DNA of 64,000 nucleotides, from positions 38,921,001 through 38,985,000 of the forward strand of contig NC_080567.1 of assembly GCF_030253575.1 (NCBI RefSeq). Reading direction: 5' to 3'. Each line of letters begins with the position of its first letter. Positions within the stretch are counted from its first letter, which is position 1. Positions 20,893 through 32,643 of this stretch are shown piece after piece. A model generated the notes under the pieces. It made no database searches and was not told the origin of the DNA. It saw only the letters and a program-made list of their open reading frames with translations. The DNA is from Rhododendron vialii. Taxonomy: Eukaryota; Streptophyta; Magnoliopsida; Ericales; Ericaceae. Both the position numbers and the translations under genes were made by a program.

Positions 20893-23630
20893 TTCCTTAT
20901 GAGTGGAGGACGTACATAATCAAAGAATCGGCTCCACTTTCTCGTTTCTACAGATTGGTGTGTGTAGTGTTGTAGGTTAAAGTTCTGATTAGGTTTCTAT
21001 CAATTACTGTATAATCCTCTTCATACTGGAGTGGAGTAGTAGTTAGGTCAGTCAGACCACTCAAGTTTCCCACAATTGACCCGGTCAAATTAAATCTGCT
21101 CGTGGGATGGTAAACTCTTCTATTTTTAATTAGATTAGATAGATTAATTGAAACCGCGATATGCTACACTCGGATATATTTGTACAGTATAATTTTACAT
21201 ATGAAATTAACATCATAACATGAAGTAATTAGGATGATAATACGTCCCCTTAGTGCAGTTAGCGGATCGATCGATTGGTGTTATGTACGTAGGTACGTTT
21301 GTGCAATTAATATTTTAAGAGTACGTACTATGACCATCTTCTTTCCTAGGTACTGGACCATGGGATCCGGCCAAGGACCCATCTAGGGACTCGGGAAGAC
21401 ACTTTCGGGGAATTCCTTTTTTTTTTTTTATATATATATTGAAATCTAATTATTGAAAACACTTTTAGACGACTGATAAGTTGCAGACTTGCAGTGCATT
21501 ATAGGATCCTCGAATCCTGGATCATGCATCATCTTTTTCCCGATGGAATGCACCAGTAAACATTCTAGAATCAGCTACTCAATTAAGAACTTCCATTGCT
21601 TAACACCACAAGGCTAAAAGTAGTCCCTAGCTATAAAAGCTTTAGGGTCGAGGCCAAATGTATTCATTCGAGACAACTCGCGGAGTATTTAGATTGAAAG
21701 TTCTTCGGTGCCCTCACCAAATGTTTCAATTCTCGCACACTACTATACATACATATATAAATGTGAGATATATAACGCCAAATATATGATTCACATAAAT
21801 TAATGTTTTCTCCATTCTAGTCCAATTATCATGAATACTAGTATTTCAATGCAAGTATGAAACTACTAATTAATAGACCAAATATATATATTATTATCCA
21901 AATTAATGTTTAACTTGGAATTAAGTCTGATGCTCTTATGGAAAATTGCAAAACAGATCGATGTGGGTGACAGCTAGAAAAGAGGGGAGGACTTTTGAGA
22001 TTGCATTACTGCTGTTCTTGGGATATTGTTGTCAAAAGGGGAGTTTGCTGCAGTAAGTGTAACATGCATAGATTTAATACTCTTATATTATTTGTATTCT
22101 TTATTCAAAGTAATTTCTTCGGTACATGACCTATGGCTGCAGCCAATCATGATCTACCTCCATCTAAAATTACACGTCTTGTCCAAAAATGAACTATCAT
22201 TTATGAACGGAGACAATATTATACATTCAATGTCTCTGAAATACTGCCCAACACCCTCGACAACCACACATTCAAATATAGATATAGAACCAACAGGGAT
22301 TTTGAGCTGCCGGTCACGCATGATTGCATTGCATTTAATTGATAGACAAACAAGTAGATAGGAGGACTGTGAACTTGAGAGTGCGACTTACTGGAGGGAA
22401 AATTTTAATGCGCACTACTCAATAGGGCATCTTTAACTCATACTTTAATATATTTTTTTCTTTGCTTCATTTTTCTGTTTTAGGATAAAAATCTCATTTA
22501 ACCATATTCTATAGCTCTTATCTATAGCCTTCAATATATCCTCCTAATATAGATGATAAATCTAGTTGTTTAAACTTTTAGTTTATACATTAATTTGCTT
22601 TTCAGAAATTTTTTCAACATGTATTCACAACACCTTTACAAATTGACCAATATTTGATATATATTCTAATAAAGCTGAACAAGATTGAGTTGAATTTCGG
22701 AGGAAAAATGTAAACTCTGAGTTTTATGTAAAAATGAAGAAAGATTTTTAAATAATCCTATGTAGGGGTGAATATAGTAAAGTGGTTGGAGTTCATAAAT
22801 ACTGTAGTCCTCTATAACTTTTTATTTTTATTTTTATATATATTCGTTCTCTAAAATAAAGTTTTAGAGGGAGTTAATTAAAAATGATCTTATGAGTGGT
22901 TTAGTTTTGCTTGGCTATTTAATCTGGCCAATTATTGAGTAATCCCGGGTATCATGTGGTATTGTAAACGCCACCATACAATGTGGGTCACCTCTTGCCT
23001 CCCAACCACCCTACACAATTGAATGATCACGGTTTCTCCGCATAATTTGCCCTCCTACATATATATGGTTAAAAGCATTAGGCAGACATCACTTACATGT
23101 TACTCCACGAATGTTAAATAATTAAGCTTTTTAGAGTAACATTGAGATTTGATACCAAAAATACACACGGGACTGTAGCGCCAATTTTGGCACGTGTAAG
23201 CATAGCTAGGGGGTTTTTCACCCCTCCCCAGATTCTCCATATTCCAAGATGAAGGCCAAAGCCTGCCTGCCTGCCTTGGCTTTTTAATTATTGCGCTTTT
23301 GTCTTTTTACTTCAAGTCGCTCCACTTGACTTGGGTCTAATTCTCTCTCTCCCTAAAAAAGAATGGATCCAATTACTAAAATACTCCTACTCAATAGAGT
23401 ACTACTGTTTGGTTAGTGAGCAGATTAATACGTACAGTATATATAACTTGGAAGGATGTCTATAAATACGCATTATGTCATGTAGTTGTTCCATTTGTTT
23501 TCTCTGTGGCCACGAAAGTTCTCTAGCTCTCTTAGTATTAATTAATAATAAGCACACAATTAAGGACACACACAAATATCTCTCTAGCAAGGCCGGTGGT
23601 CTAGTTAGTTAATTAGACAAGGGTAAATTA

Positions 23631-25209
23631 ATGGCGGGGAAAGTTGCAAAATCAAGGTTCAATAGGGTGTGTGTTTTCTGTGGGAGCAGCACAGGCAACA
23701 GAGAGTGTTATAAAGATGCCGCCATTGAATTAGGCCAAGAATTGGTACGTATCCTTCCCTGCCTCGCCTCCTGCATGTGTTCATACCGGCCATTTTATTT
23801 TATGCATACATATATGCTCGTCGTCTTTTACTACCAAAACTCATGAGTCATGTTCTCTACTTGCTATTGGGTTTTGTTTCCAATCTGTTCGTTTATTTGC
23901 TTGCTTACAAGAGTTATGCATGTGTGTCATACTACTATTTTCTCAATTCAGGTTTCTAGGAGATTGGGTCTTGTGTATGGAGGAGGGAATATTGGCTTGA
24001 AGGGCTTGGTTTCTCAAGCCGTGCACCGTGGTGGAGGCCACGTTCTTGGGTACATATATGCATTCATTAACCGACTAATTGAATTTTTGTGTGTTTTACG
24101 ACTTATTTATTTATGTCTCCTTAACTTTTTGGATTTCTTCGTTTCTTCCCGCAGGATCATACCCAGAACTCTGATGAGCAAAGAGGTAGACTTGCACTAA
24201 AAACCTCATTCGACTTTCATAGGATTTTACTGTTTCTTTTCGTGGGATTATATCTCTGTTTTTGGTCTCCAGAAATGTTGATAGATATAGCATGCATGAT
24301 TTGGTGGTGGTGTCTCAGTTGACAGGTGATACGATTGGAGAGGTGAAGGCCGTGGCGGACATGCATCAGAGAAAAGCCGAAATGGCCCGCCATTCCGATT
24401 GCTTTATTGCTTTGCCAGGTCTCATCCCCTTAATAATTTTGTGTTTACATTCATATATACAAGTATATATGCTACCCCTACATTTTCTACTTTCCTCTCT
24501 CAATCTCTAGTTGATTAATTTCTCACAATCTTTGTAATGTGGTCATATATAGGTGGATATGGAACTCTGGAGGAACTATTGGAGGTCATCACATGGGCTC
24601 AACTTGGTATCCATGACAAGCCTGTAAGCACATTTATAGAGACCAACCAAAACGCTCAAAATCCAATCACCCATCCTGTCCTTTAATAGAATTAGAGCTT
24701 AGTTTCTCAAACTCAAAGGACAGTAATCTTCTTCTTTTTTTCCCTTTTGAAAATTAAATTCAGGTGGGTTTGCTGAATGTTGATGGTTACTACAACTACT
24801 TGTTAACTTTTATTGACAAAGCTGTAGACGATGGGTTCATCAAGCCATCCCAGCGTCACATTTTCGTGTCTGCCCCAAATGTCAAAGAGCTTGTCCAAAA
24901 ACTTGAGGTGGGTGATCTTCAATCGCTTGCTTTGTTTTACTTCTAACTTTCTTTCAGTCACATTAATAGTCAAGACAAACATTTGGTGAGAAAACAAAGA
25001 ATCTTGACAGATTACCATCTCGGTGTCTTCTGAGAAATTTTTTTTTGATCGGACAGTGTCTTCAATTTTATTTTTGCTTTTTCTATAACGGGGGCTTTTT
25101 GGTATTAAAAATGTTAGTGATCTGGGTTTTTTTTTAGGAATGTGTGCCTACGAATGATGAAAACATAGCCAAGTTGAAGTGGGAGAGGAGGTGGAGCCAC
25201 AACAACTAG
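23631..25209 (+). CDS. LOG: LONELY GUY cytokinin-activating enzyme, seven exons
   Basis: Exons 23631-23744, 23952-24049, 24155-24185, 24319-24418, 24553-24623, 24764-24907 and 25138-25209 join in frame to 209 residues. This is a cytokinin riboside 5'-monophosphate phosphoribohydrolase. Family reaction: release of active free-base cytokinin from its nucleotide in one step, in the cytosol. The sequence shows [11 protein letters not shown] (13-23), [14 protein letters not shown], then [14 protein letters not shown] at about 95-108 and PGGYGTLEE at 114-122. The last two hold the family's catalytic Arg and Glu. Length and seven-exon layout fit plant LOGs. The C-terminus is somewhat unusual ([12 protein letters not shown]). 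A TATATATAA-like box lies near 23437-23446. All splice sites are GT/AG. The subtype (LOG1-LOG9) cannot be set by eye. Confidence 0.95.
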
Positions 25210-25953
25210 TCGGGTTTAGTGCTTTGCAGACTTATGAGATCGCTCTGTAGAAGATGAAGGATTATATATATACACGTCTAATGATACGTATATATCTAGG
25301 TGACAACAAGGTGGGATGTGAGCTCTATTCCTTTAATCAATTTTTGTGTATTTTATATAAACTTGACCAAAATGCTAATATGGGTACGGTGGAGTTAGAT
25401 TGTAAATGGAATTTGCATGGAGAATAGGTTTTTTAATGGTATGGAATCCGTTCTTCGCTGATAAAAAAAAGAAGTGTTATTAGATGCCTTTGTTTTGCAG
25501 CTCTAGTATATGTATGTATACGGATATGTATTTGGGAAGTTGGTGGAATTGAGATCAAAAGATAGAAGCAAGTTTTTTTATTTTTGTGAAAGCACCATTC
25601 ATTTCTTTGATGCAAAGAGCACTCACTGTCTTGGTTTACTATTCTCTTTTTGTTTAAGGTGTTATTGAGGTGTATGAGGATCCAAGAACTTTGTTTCCAT
25701 ATCTGGAAATTTATGAATGCTGTGGATTCAATATGATGATGAGAGCACAGCTAGCTCTGCCTCTGCTGGGCCCCCAAAGGTGAAGACGACGACTATCTTG
25801 TTTGTTTTGATAATAATTGGAGAGATCAAGGGTGAGAGAGGGTGTACTACTGTGCATGTATAGATGATTCTGTGGGACAGTGATTTTGGAACTGCATCTA
25901 CGATTATTAAGGCTGCAGGGATGGATTTTTCAACTGTAGCACAAGGCTGTATG
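25210..25953. other. 3' flank of LOG, no gene seen
   Basis: Spacer without coding signal; probably includes the LOG 3' UTR in its first few hundred bases. Confidence 0.4.
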
Positions 25954-26306
25954 TAGGGCCGGCCCTAGCCAAATCATGAAATGGGGCCTTAACTCTTTTT
26001 GCAATTAAAAACAATAACAAGAGATAATTTGTATTTATTAAAACTTTAGACCACATTTCGCACGGAATATGTTTTGGTTCAGTGGTTTGGGTGTTTCCTT
26101 GTGTTCTCTTTGACACAAGTTTGAAACCCACCGACAACAGATTTTCCACAAAGCTATTGTTTTTTGACAAAATAAAAACTTAAGAGAAGTGTTAGGGGTG
26201 GGAGTCGAACCCAACCTATTCATTTTACCACTGAACCAAGGAGACTTATACAATTTATGTCGCGACAATTGGAGGCCCAGGCCTCTTAGGCCTTGCCCTT
26301 GGACCT
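25954..26306. mobile_element. 353-bp element with 9-bp target duplication and tRNA-like promoters
   Basis: Bounded by a perfect 9-bp direct repeat GGCTGTATG (25945-25953 and 26307-26315). It starts TAGGGCCGGCCCTAG and ends CCCTTGGACCT. Two tRNA-like stretches face each other inside. On the plus strand TTTGGTTCAGTGGTTTGG (from about 26071) is followed by AGTTTGAAACCC. On the minus strand CTTGGTTCAGTGGTAAAA (from about 26246 down) is followed by GGGTTCGACTCC. These look like A and B boxes of RNA polymerase III promoters. It may be an inverted SINE pair or a MULE-like element carrying SINE pieces. No coding sequence. Confidence 0.55.
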
Positions 26307-26315
26307 GGCTGTATG

Positions 26316-27021
26316 TTTATTGGCTATTGCAGAGAGAGAGAGAGGGGCAAGATGATGATGGCCTGAAACAAAAGAATATGAACAGCCATGACTCAAACGG
26401 ACCACCGGAAGTAAAAAAAAATTTATTTGGCAATAATGCTTGAGACACAATGCTTTATCTCAACACCAACCATATGATATGGTCCATATCCATATACATC
26501 GCAGTGCATGATTAGTAATGAGAGAACAACCATTGTGAAATTACTTTGCAATCACCAATCATGCAATGTTAAATAGACGGGTGTAGTTGGTGTTGGGGTG
26601 GAGTTATTGTATTTTATTCTCCTCTGAAAGAAGTTGGACCTTTCGAATACGAAGAAATGTTTTCAGACAGTGTTTGTTTTAATACTACGAAGTAGATGGG
26701 AATTTTGTTTGTTTAATTGTTTTGGTAAGTTTTGTTTGTGGGCTCTGAGGTTCTTTTTGGGCCTGGGTTGTTACTTGTGTATGCTTATACCACTGGTCGG
26801 TATTGGTAAGGCCCGGAAGAAAGAATTCGTGTTGTTTCGTAGCTTGCCTGTTTGTTAGGCCCAGTGGGAATAATCAACAAGGGAAAATGATGGGGGAACT
26901 TCCTGGCCGGTCCTGTCTGAGTGAATAATAGCCTACTAGGTCCTGTTCAAAGAGCCTATAGTCTAGTAAGTCATTTTCATTATTTTGTTGACAAAATACC
27001 CCTCGTAAAAAAAAAGAGCGA
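26316..27021. other. Intergenic, no gene seen
   Basis: Spacer; a short GA run near 26333-26344. An open frame at 26634-26858 has no family resemblance. Confidence 0.35.
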
Positions 27022-27029
27022 TTGAAGAG

Positions 27030-27382
27030 AAACGATCCAACCACCACCACGCTGCTGCCACCACCACTCCACCCCGCCGCCGCCACCACCACCACCACAT
27101 CTCCACCACCCCCACCACCGCCACACTGCCACCACCACTATGCCAACACCAACACCACATCACCACCGCGTCGCCACCAACACCACTACCACCACCACCA
27201 CGCAGCCACCACCACCACACCGCCACCACGCCGCTACCACCACCACCACCACCACCACAATTAACAGTGTTAATTTTGTCTAAATTAACAGTTGATCCAT
27301 ACAACCTCTTACACCACCACCATAATGCCGCCGCCACCACCATTACCACCACAATCACCACTACCACGCCGCTGCCGCCACC
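27030..27382. repeat. CCA/CAC-rich trinucleotide repeat
   Basis: Two blocks (about 27030-27262 and 27313-27382) of imperfect CCA/CCG triplets. Open frames running through them code for poly-Gly/Val or poly-His/Thr and are artefacts of the repeat. Confidence 0.9.
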
Positions 27383-27539
27383 ACAATTAACAGTGTTAAT
27401 TTCTATCTAAATTAATAGTGTTAATTCCTCTCTAAATTAATGGTGCTAATTTTTATATAAATTTACACCACAATTAACAGTGTTAATTAACAGTTGGTCT
27501 ATATAACCTCTTATACCGCCACCACCACCACCATAAAAT

Positions 27540-27746
27540 GCAGAATTTAAACCGCTTATAATAGGCAATTCACACCACCTAATATACACAATTCACATCC
27601 TCTATAACAGACAATTCACACCACATATAATAGACAATTCACATCCCTTAAATTCATGTTGTACACAATTTTATACCTCAATACAACAATTCACTTATAT
27701 TGTTATATACAATTCACACTTAAACAACAATTCACATCTCTATTAT
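27540..27746. repeat. Degenerate ATTCACACC array, left part
   Basis: Many short imperfect units around ACAATTCACACC, spaced about 15-30 bp. The array is interrupted by a Helitron at 27747 and resumes at 29628. Confidence 0.75.
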
Positions 27747-28380
27747 AAAACAGAAGGATGTGGGGATAAGTTGTTGGAACGGTTGAGATTGAATTAATCC
27801 AATGGATGAGATGAGATTTCCCTTTTATTAAATTGTCCAGCCTTTTTCATTTAATTACAAAATTGCCACCGATCAAAATTACACCCACTTTCAAATTTGA
27901 AACCCCACTGCAGGAGCATTCTCCTTCGTCTTCTCTCTCTCGACACTCTCATTGGTGTCACCGGCGAAATCCACTGGCGTCGATCTTCAAGTCTGGGCTA
28001 AAAGCTATGTTTTGAAGGTAATTTGGGGAAACCAGACCTTCGAACCAGTTTTTTATTCTATCGTGCATACCCAGTTGAAGCATTTACTTTACTACCTCAC
28101 TCATTTTCCCCTTTATATTTTTCCAGGTATTGCTCTCTTTCTTTTCATTTGTTGGGTGTCTTGATGGTGATTCCAAAATCCAAATCGACGGTATCGACCC
28201 ATTAGATGTTTTCACCCTTTACAGTATGGAGACTTTTCTTTGTTGTAGTTGTAATTCCGTTATTGAAATTGCCAATTTAAAACGTAAAAAAAAATGGGTG
28301 TGACGGAGCTTTTCTGTGATGATGCAAAGAGGTAGGAGGTGGGACTCCGTGCCAAAAACCCATGTGACTTTGTGCGTAGG

Positions 28381-28592
28381 GGTTTTGTGCGGAGGTATTT
28401 TTTTTAAAACATTTTTGCTATGCATATTCATTAGAAGCTAAATTGTTCATTAGATTGTAGAGTGGATGGATTTGTTTGCTTTCACTGGTTTTGTGCGGAG
28501 GTATTTTTTTTTAAACATTTTTGCTATGCATATTCATTAGAAGCTAAATTGTTCATTAGATTGTAGAGTGGATGGATTTGTTTGCTTTCACT
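28381..28592. repeat. 106-bp tandem duplication
   Basis: Two nearly identical units, 28381-28486 and 28487-28592, each from GGTTTTGTGCGGAGG to TTGCTTTCACT. The near identity implies a recent event inside the Helitron. Confidence 0.9.
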
Positions 28593-28624
28593 TCTTCATC
28601 TTTTTGTATCAGGTTCTTTTTGTA

Positions 28625-29352
28625 TCTCTATTATAAATACAATGGTGTGGGGACAAGTTGTTCGAATGGCTGATATTGATGTGATCCAAGGGTTGAGAGA
28701 TATTCTATTCATTTGATTAAAGTGTCCACATCCCACATATGTATTACAACATTGCCATCAGATCCAACATCCCATCCGACCAGAACGTAGAAGAAGAGTT
28801 GAAGAAGCAACGGAGACAGAGAGAGAAGGTGAGAAAGTCTGAGAAGTCCTAGAAAGGAAAGGAGTACTTCGAGAAAGTGGAGATCGTGAGGTGGAATTAT
28901 GGCGAGGGCAAAGGGGATAGTGGAGGTGGTTGTGAGGCATATGGTGGAGTACTTCGAGAAAGCGGCGGCAGCCGGCAAGCAAGTATTCAAGATGCTAGGG
29001 GCTGGGTGTGTTCAGTTTCAAACAATTGAAGAGTAAGCCCTTTTTTTCCTAAATTCATCATAAATTATTGTCTTTGTTTTTTGCCAGTCAGTCACTTACA
29101 CACTCTCTTCTAATTTTTTGTCAATTTTCTTTTGCAAAGTTAATCTTTTTTTCTCTTCTCAATTTTGGGTGTAGATCTAAGACTTGGATTGACTGACCAA
29201 ACTCAGCAATGGAAATCCACTATCCTCAGTAACAGACTCTCTGTCAATTTTCTTTTGCAAAGTTAATCGTTTCCTTCCTTTGGTTTGTGTTTTTGATGTT
29301 AGTGTTGTTTGGAGAATTGTTGGTAGTGCCGTAGGCACGGACAATGCTCTAG
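28625..29352 (+). mobile_element. Second Helitron end pair nested in the first
   Basis: A second TCTCTATTATAAATAC starts at 28625 after a host A, and a second hairpin GTGCCGTAGGCACGG with CTAG lies at 29326-29352. The base after CTAG is A rather than the expected T, so this may be a nested insertion with a damaged border or a mosaic of two elements. A small open frame at 28900-29035 (starts MARAKGIVEVVVRHMVEYF) could be captured gene sequence; I do not recognise it. Confidence 0.5.
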
Positions 29353-29627
29353 ATTCTTTGTACATCGAGAAAAGAAGAGTTTTGTTTCTTTTTGTATTTA
29401 GGTACTATAATCAATTAGAATGAACATAGGTTTTGTTTTGGTCGGAAGCATTCAATCTTAATGAAACTGGTGCAAAATGTTCTTAGAGGAGTTGGTGATC
29501 ATTTCATACTTCAAACTATTTCTTTGTATCACGTTAATTTCAAGCAATTTGAGCCACTATCAAGATTTAAAGGGTAATTCTAATTTCAATCGAGGTGAGT
29601 AGTGCCGTAGGCACGGGCAAACACTAG

Positions 29628-30490
29628 TTCCATATAATAGACAATTAAAATTTCTTAAGCTTTTTTTACACAATTTACACCCAAAATGTAGAATTCACAC
29701 CCGCTATGACAGGGAATTCACGCCATTGCTATACAATTCACATCCCCTACAACACAAAATTCACACCCCATATAACAAACAATTCACACATCCTTAAATT
29801 GTGTACACGTAAAAAAAAGTTATTTATACCCCTTAATGAAGAATTTACACTCCTTCTGAAAAATTCACTCTAAAAAAATGAAAAAATTCACACACCTCAA
29901 ATGCAGAATTCATACTCTCTATAGACAATTCACTTTCCAAAATACACAATACATACCCCATAACAGACAGTTCACATGCCTTATTATATAAATTCATACC
30001 CACATATAACAATTCACATGTCCTATAACAAACAATTCACACGACAATACATATTCAAAAAATAGACAACAATTCACACTCCTTAAACTTCTATTGTACA
30101 CAATTTACCTCTTATAACACACAATTTACACTCTTCTTGACAGACGATTCACACCCCTATATCACACAATTCACACTCCTTATAACATACAATTCACTCA
30201 TCTTATTATACGCAATTCACACTCACATACAATAATTCACACCCATATATCATACAATTCATACCCACAAAAAATAGACAATTCACACCCACTTAAAACT
30301 CTTGTTGTACATAATTTATAGCCTATGTTGTACACAATTTACATCCCTCTACAACAATTCACATCCTCAGTTATATACAATTCACGCCCATATATAAAAA
30401 TTCACTCATCCTATAACAGACAATTCATACACACACAAAAGACAACTATTCATACCCAAAAAATACACAATTCACACCTAGAAAATTATT
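29628..30490. repeat. Degenerate ATTCACACC array, right part
   Basis: About 0.85 kb of imperfect units such as ACAATTCACACC and CCTATAACAGACAATTCAC. Spacing is irregular, so this is a degenerate minisatellite rather than a clean satellite or CRISPR array. No coding. Confidence 0.75.
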
Positions 30491-31524
30491 TTTATTCTAC
30501 ACATAATTTCATATTTAATATGGGTCTTATTTAATAGATTAATTTCGTCAAGTAGATTCTAAAAAAATAAATTTTACAAAAACGGATATATATAATAAAA
30601 GATATTGTATTTTAAAGTTTGTAATGCAAAAAGTAGAAAAAAAAGTTTACATCAGCGTAAGTCAAAATGCATATATATGTTCTTCACGCGCATCAGAATC
30701 TATAGGAAAAGGAAATATAAAAAAGAGTCTGTATAAGACAAAACTCTAAAAGCGGGGCCGACTTGAAATTTCCTGAAAGGTGTTAGAGGAGCGGATTTGG
30801 CCCAATGTGGTAGGTAATGACTAGTATTGATTGTCTCCTCATCTCTATAGTTGAATTCACGATTCAAGAACATTTGAGCGTTAGATTAGTTCTAAAGCAG
30901 TATATTTAGAGTGGTCCATACCCATTTTATTTTTCTTTTCCAAACCCGACATTTCGGTTTGGAAAAATATAAAGAACTTAAAGTGGAAGACATTAAATTC
31001 ATTTTGTACAAAAATTTATTGGAAGAGATTAAATTCTTTTCGTTGGAAGTGGAAACGGTGGATTTTCCACTGTCGTCCATTGTAAACACCATCAAACATT
31101 TACTGTTATAATCTGAACCATTGATCTTGTAGAGTCTATAATGTAGTATATTCATGCAAAAAAATCAGTTTGATTGGATATAGATAGATTATACAACAGT
31201 TGCATTTTTAGTCTATAAAAATGGACTGCCTGATCTTGTCAAGTTAAATTGTTCATGACCATCTGTTTTATAAATCAAAATTTAAATTTTGATATACCTA
31301 TCGATATCCGGTGAAGCTAAATTTTTGAAAGAGAATACTACTCTACGGACCTTACAAGATAAACGGCTTAAATCGGCAAATTAACGCACTGTGGAGCCCA
31401 AAAATGGTGCTGGTGGAAAACCCATAATTTTCGCCGACAGCAGAAGGAATTTAATCTCTTGTTGAAAAGTGCATTACGTAAAATGTGTACCTTAAACAGT
31501 GCAAAAAGAGTTTCTCTAAACAGA
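30491..31524. other. Intergenic, no gene seen
   Basis: AT-rich spacer. Short open frames at 30892-31155 and 30911-31111 lie on opposite strands of one another and look like chance. Confidence 0.4.
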
Positions 31525-31934
31525 AAGTCTACAGTTACCGGTCGGGAAATCCCGATCGGAATCCCGGCGCCCCGCCGGGCACTCTCTGGTCACCGGATGG
31601 CCGATCCGATCCGTCCAATAATTCTATAAAAAAAAACCGAGTGGGCTTTCGCGAGAATAAATGGCATCCGACGTGTGTAAGTGGCCGATCCAAGCACTCC
31701 TTTTTTGGCCGATCCAAACACTCCGTTTTTGGCCGATCCAAACACAAAAATGGAGTGCTTGGATCGGCCACTTACACACTTCAAATGCCATTTATTCTCA
31801 TGCGAGCGCACTCGGGTTTTTTTTTAGAATTATTGAACGGATCGGATCGGCCGTTCGGTAGCCGGAGCGTGCCCGACAGAGCGTCGGGATTCTGATCGAA
31901 ATTTCCCGAAATCCCGATCGGTAACTATAGACTT
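31525..31934. mobile_element. Foldback MITE, copy 2
   Basis: Inverted repeat of about 410 bp from the same family as 20029-20417. The tips (AAGTCTACAGTTACCG and, inverted, AAGTCTATAGTTACCG) differ from the other copies. The core GATGGCCGATCC, the A-run, GAATAAATGGCATCCGA and GTGTGTAAGTG is shared. The loop repeats TTTGGCCGATCCAA three times. Several open frames across it on both strands are hairpin artefacts. Confidence 0.85.
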
Positions 31935-32114
31935 ACTCTTCTCCAAAAGTACCTTAAATGCAAATCTAACAAATCTACTCCTATCATTTTATGTTTTGGA
32001 AAATGTGCCAACATACTTTTACTCCTATGTTTTTGCGCTGATGTAGTCTTTATTTTCAATCTTTCTAGAAATCTAGAAACCACCTTCAAAGAAAAAACAT
32101 GTACTTCCACAATT

Positions 32115-32643
32115 TAGGATGTAAATGGTTCAGTTTGGTTTGACTCAGACATCTTTTCAAACTAAACTAGAGATTATGGTTTGGACATTTCTCAAATCCA
32201 ATCAAACCAAATATTTAGTGGTTCGGTTTGACCGGTTTATTTCGATTTTTCAGTTTGGAGCAAAAATACAAGTGTTACTTTATAAATAACATAGAAACTA
32301 AACAATTTTGAAGTACAAATAGCAACTACCACGAAGCAAAAGCAACTAAGAACAAAAAAACCTACACTAGAAAAAACAAACAGTAGCAAAACAACTTTGA
32401 AGTCCAAGCAACCACATTTTTATGCAGAATTAAACAATGTTAAGCAGAAACTTCAAAAAAAAAACTCCAACAGCATATGAAGCCATTCGACTGGGAGAGG
32501 AGGTGAGCAGGCAGGCACAGACATCAAACTAATCTATTCCGAATTTGGATGGTGGCCAACCGGATTGGACCAAATTTTTTCGACTTGGCTAAAAGTGAAA
32601 CCGGACCGAACTGTTCCGGTTTTTTTTCCCCACCCCACCCCTA
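32115..32643. mobile_element. hAT-like non-autonomous element (doubtful)
   Basis: The left end reads TAGGATGTAAATGGTTCAGT and the right end, inverted, reads TAGGGGTGGGGTGGGG. This resembles the common plant 'TAGGGGTG' ends, with CGGTTTGG-type phrases inside both ends. No matching target duplication was found, so the limits are tentative. Confidence 0.3.

Larger units (their letters stand above)
20418..23400. other. Intergenic, no gene seen
   Basis: Three kilobases of AT-rich sequence upstream of the LONELY GUY gene. It holds a GA run at 20705-20742, a CT run at 20864-20892 and poly-T stretches. An open frame at 22026-22361 has no family resemblance. A segment near 22430-22900 has weakly inverted ends (GGGCATCTTTAACTC near its left, AAAAATGATCTTATGAG near its right) and may be a decayed MITE. 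Confidence 0.4.
27747..29627 (+). mobile_element. Non-autonomous Helitron, about 1.88 kb
   Basis: The 5' end is TCTCTATTATAAAACAG, right after a host A. The 3' end has a hairpin GTGCCGTAGGCAC followed by GGGCAAACACTAG and a host T. TC start, 3' hairpin, CTAG end and A/T insertion site are the defining Helitron signs. The array sequence reads on naturally when the insert is taken out. There is no Rep/helicase coding. Inside are a 106-bp tandem duplication and a second pair of Helitron-like ends (28625 and 29352), so it is nested or recombined. Confidence 0.8.

Noticed and set aside
26963-27367. Long minus-strand frame coding for Gly/Val-rich protein and plus-strand His/Thr-rich frame
   Set aside because: Both are the direct reading of the CCA/CCG trinucleotide repeat; no start context and no non-repetitive part.
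29628-30490. Possible CRISPR-like array because of recurring ATTCACACC
   Set aside because: Spacing and unit are irregular, there are no constant direct repeats with unique spacers, and the genome is a plant's.
31485-31895. Overlapping open frames on both strands at copy 2 of the foldback, with repeats such as GSAKNGVFGSAK
   Set aside because: The frames arise from the inverted repeat and its loop repeats; the same happens at 20.0 and 63.0 kb.
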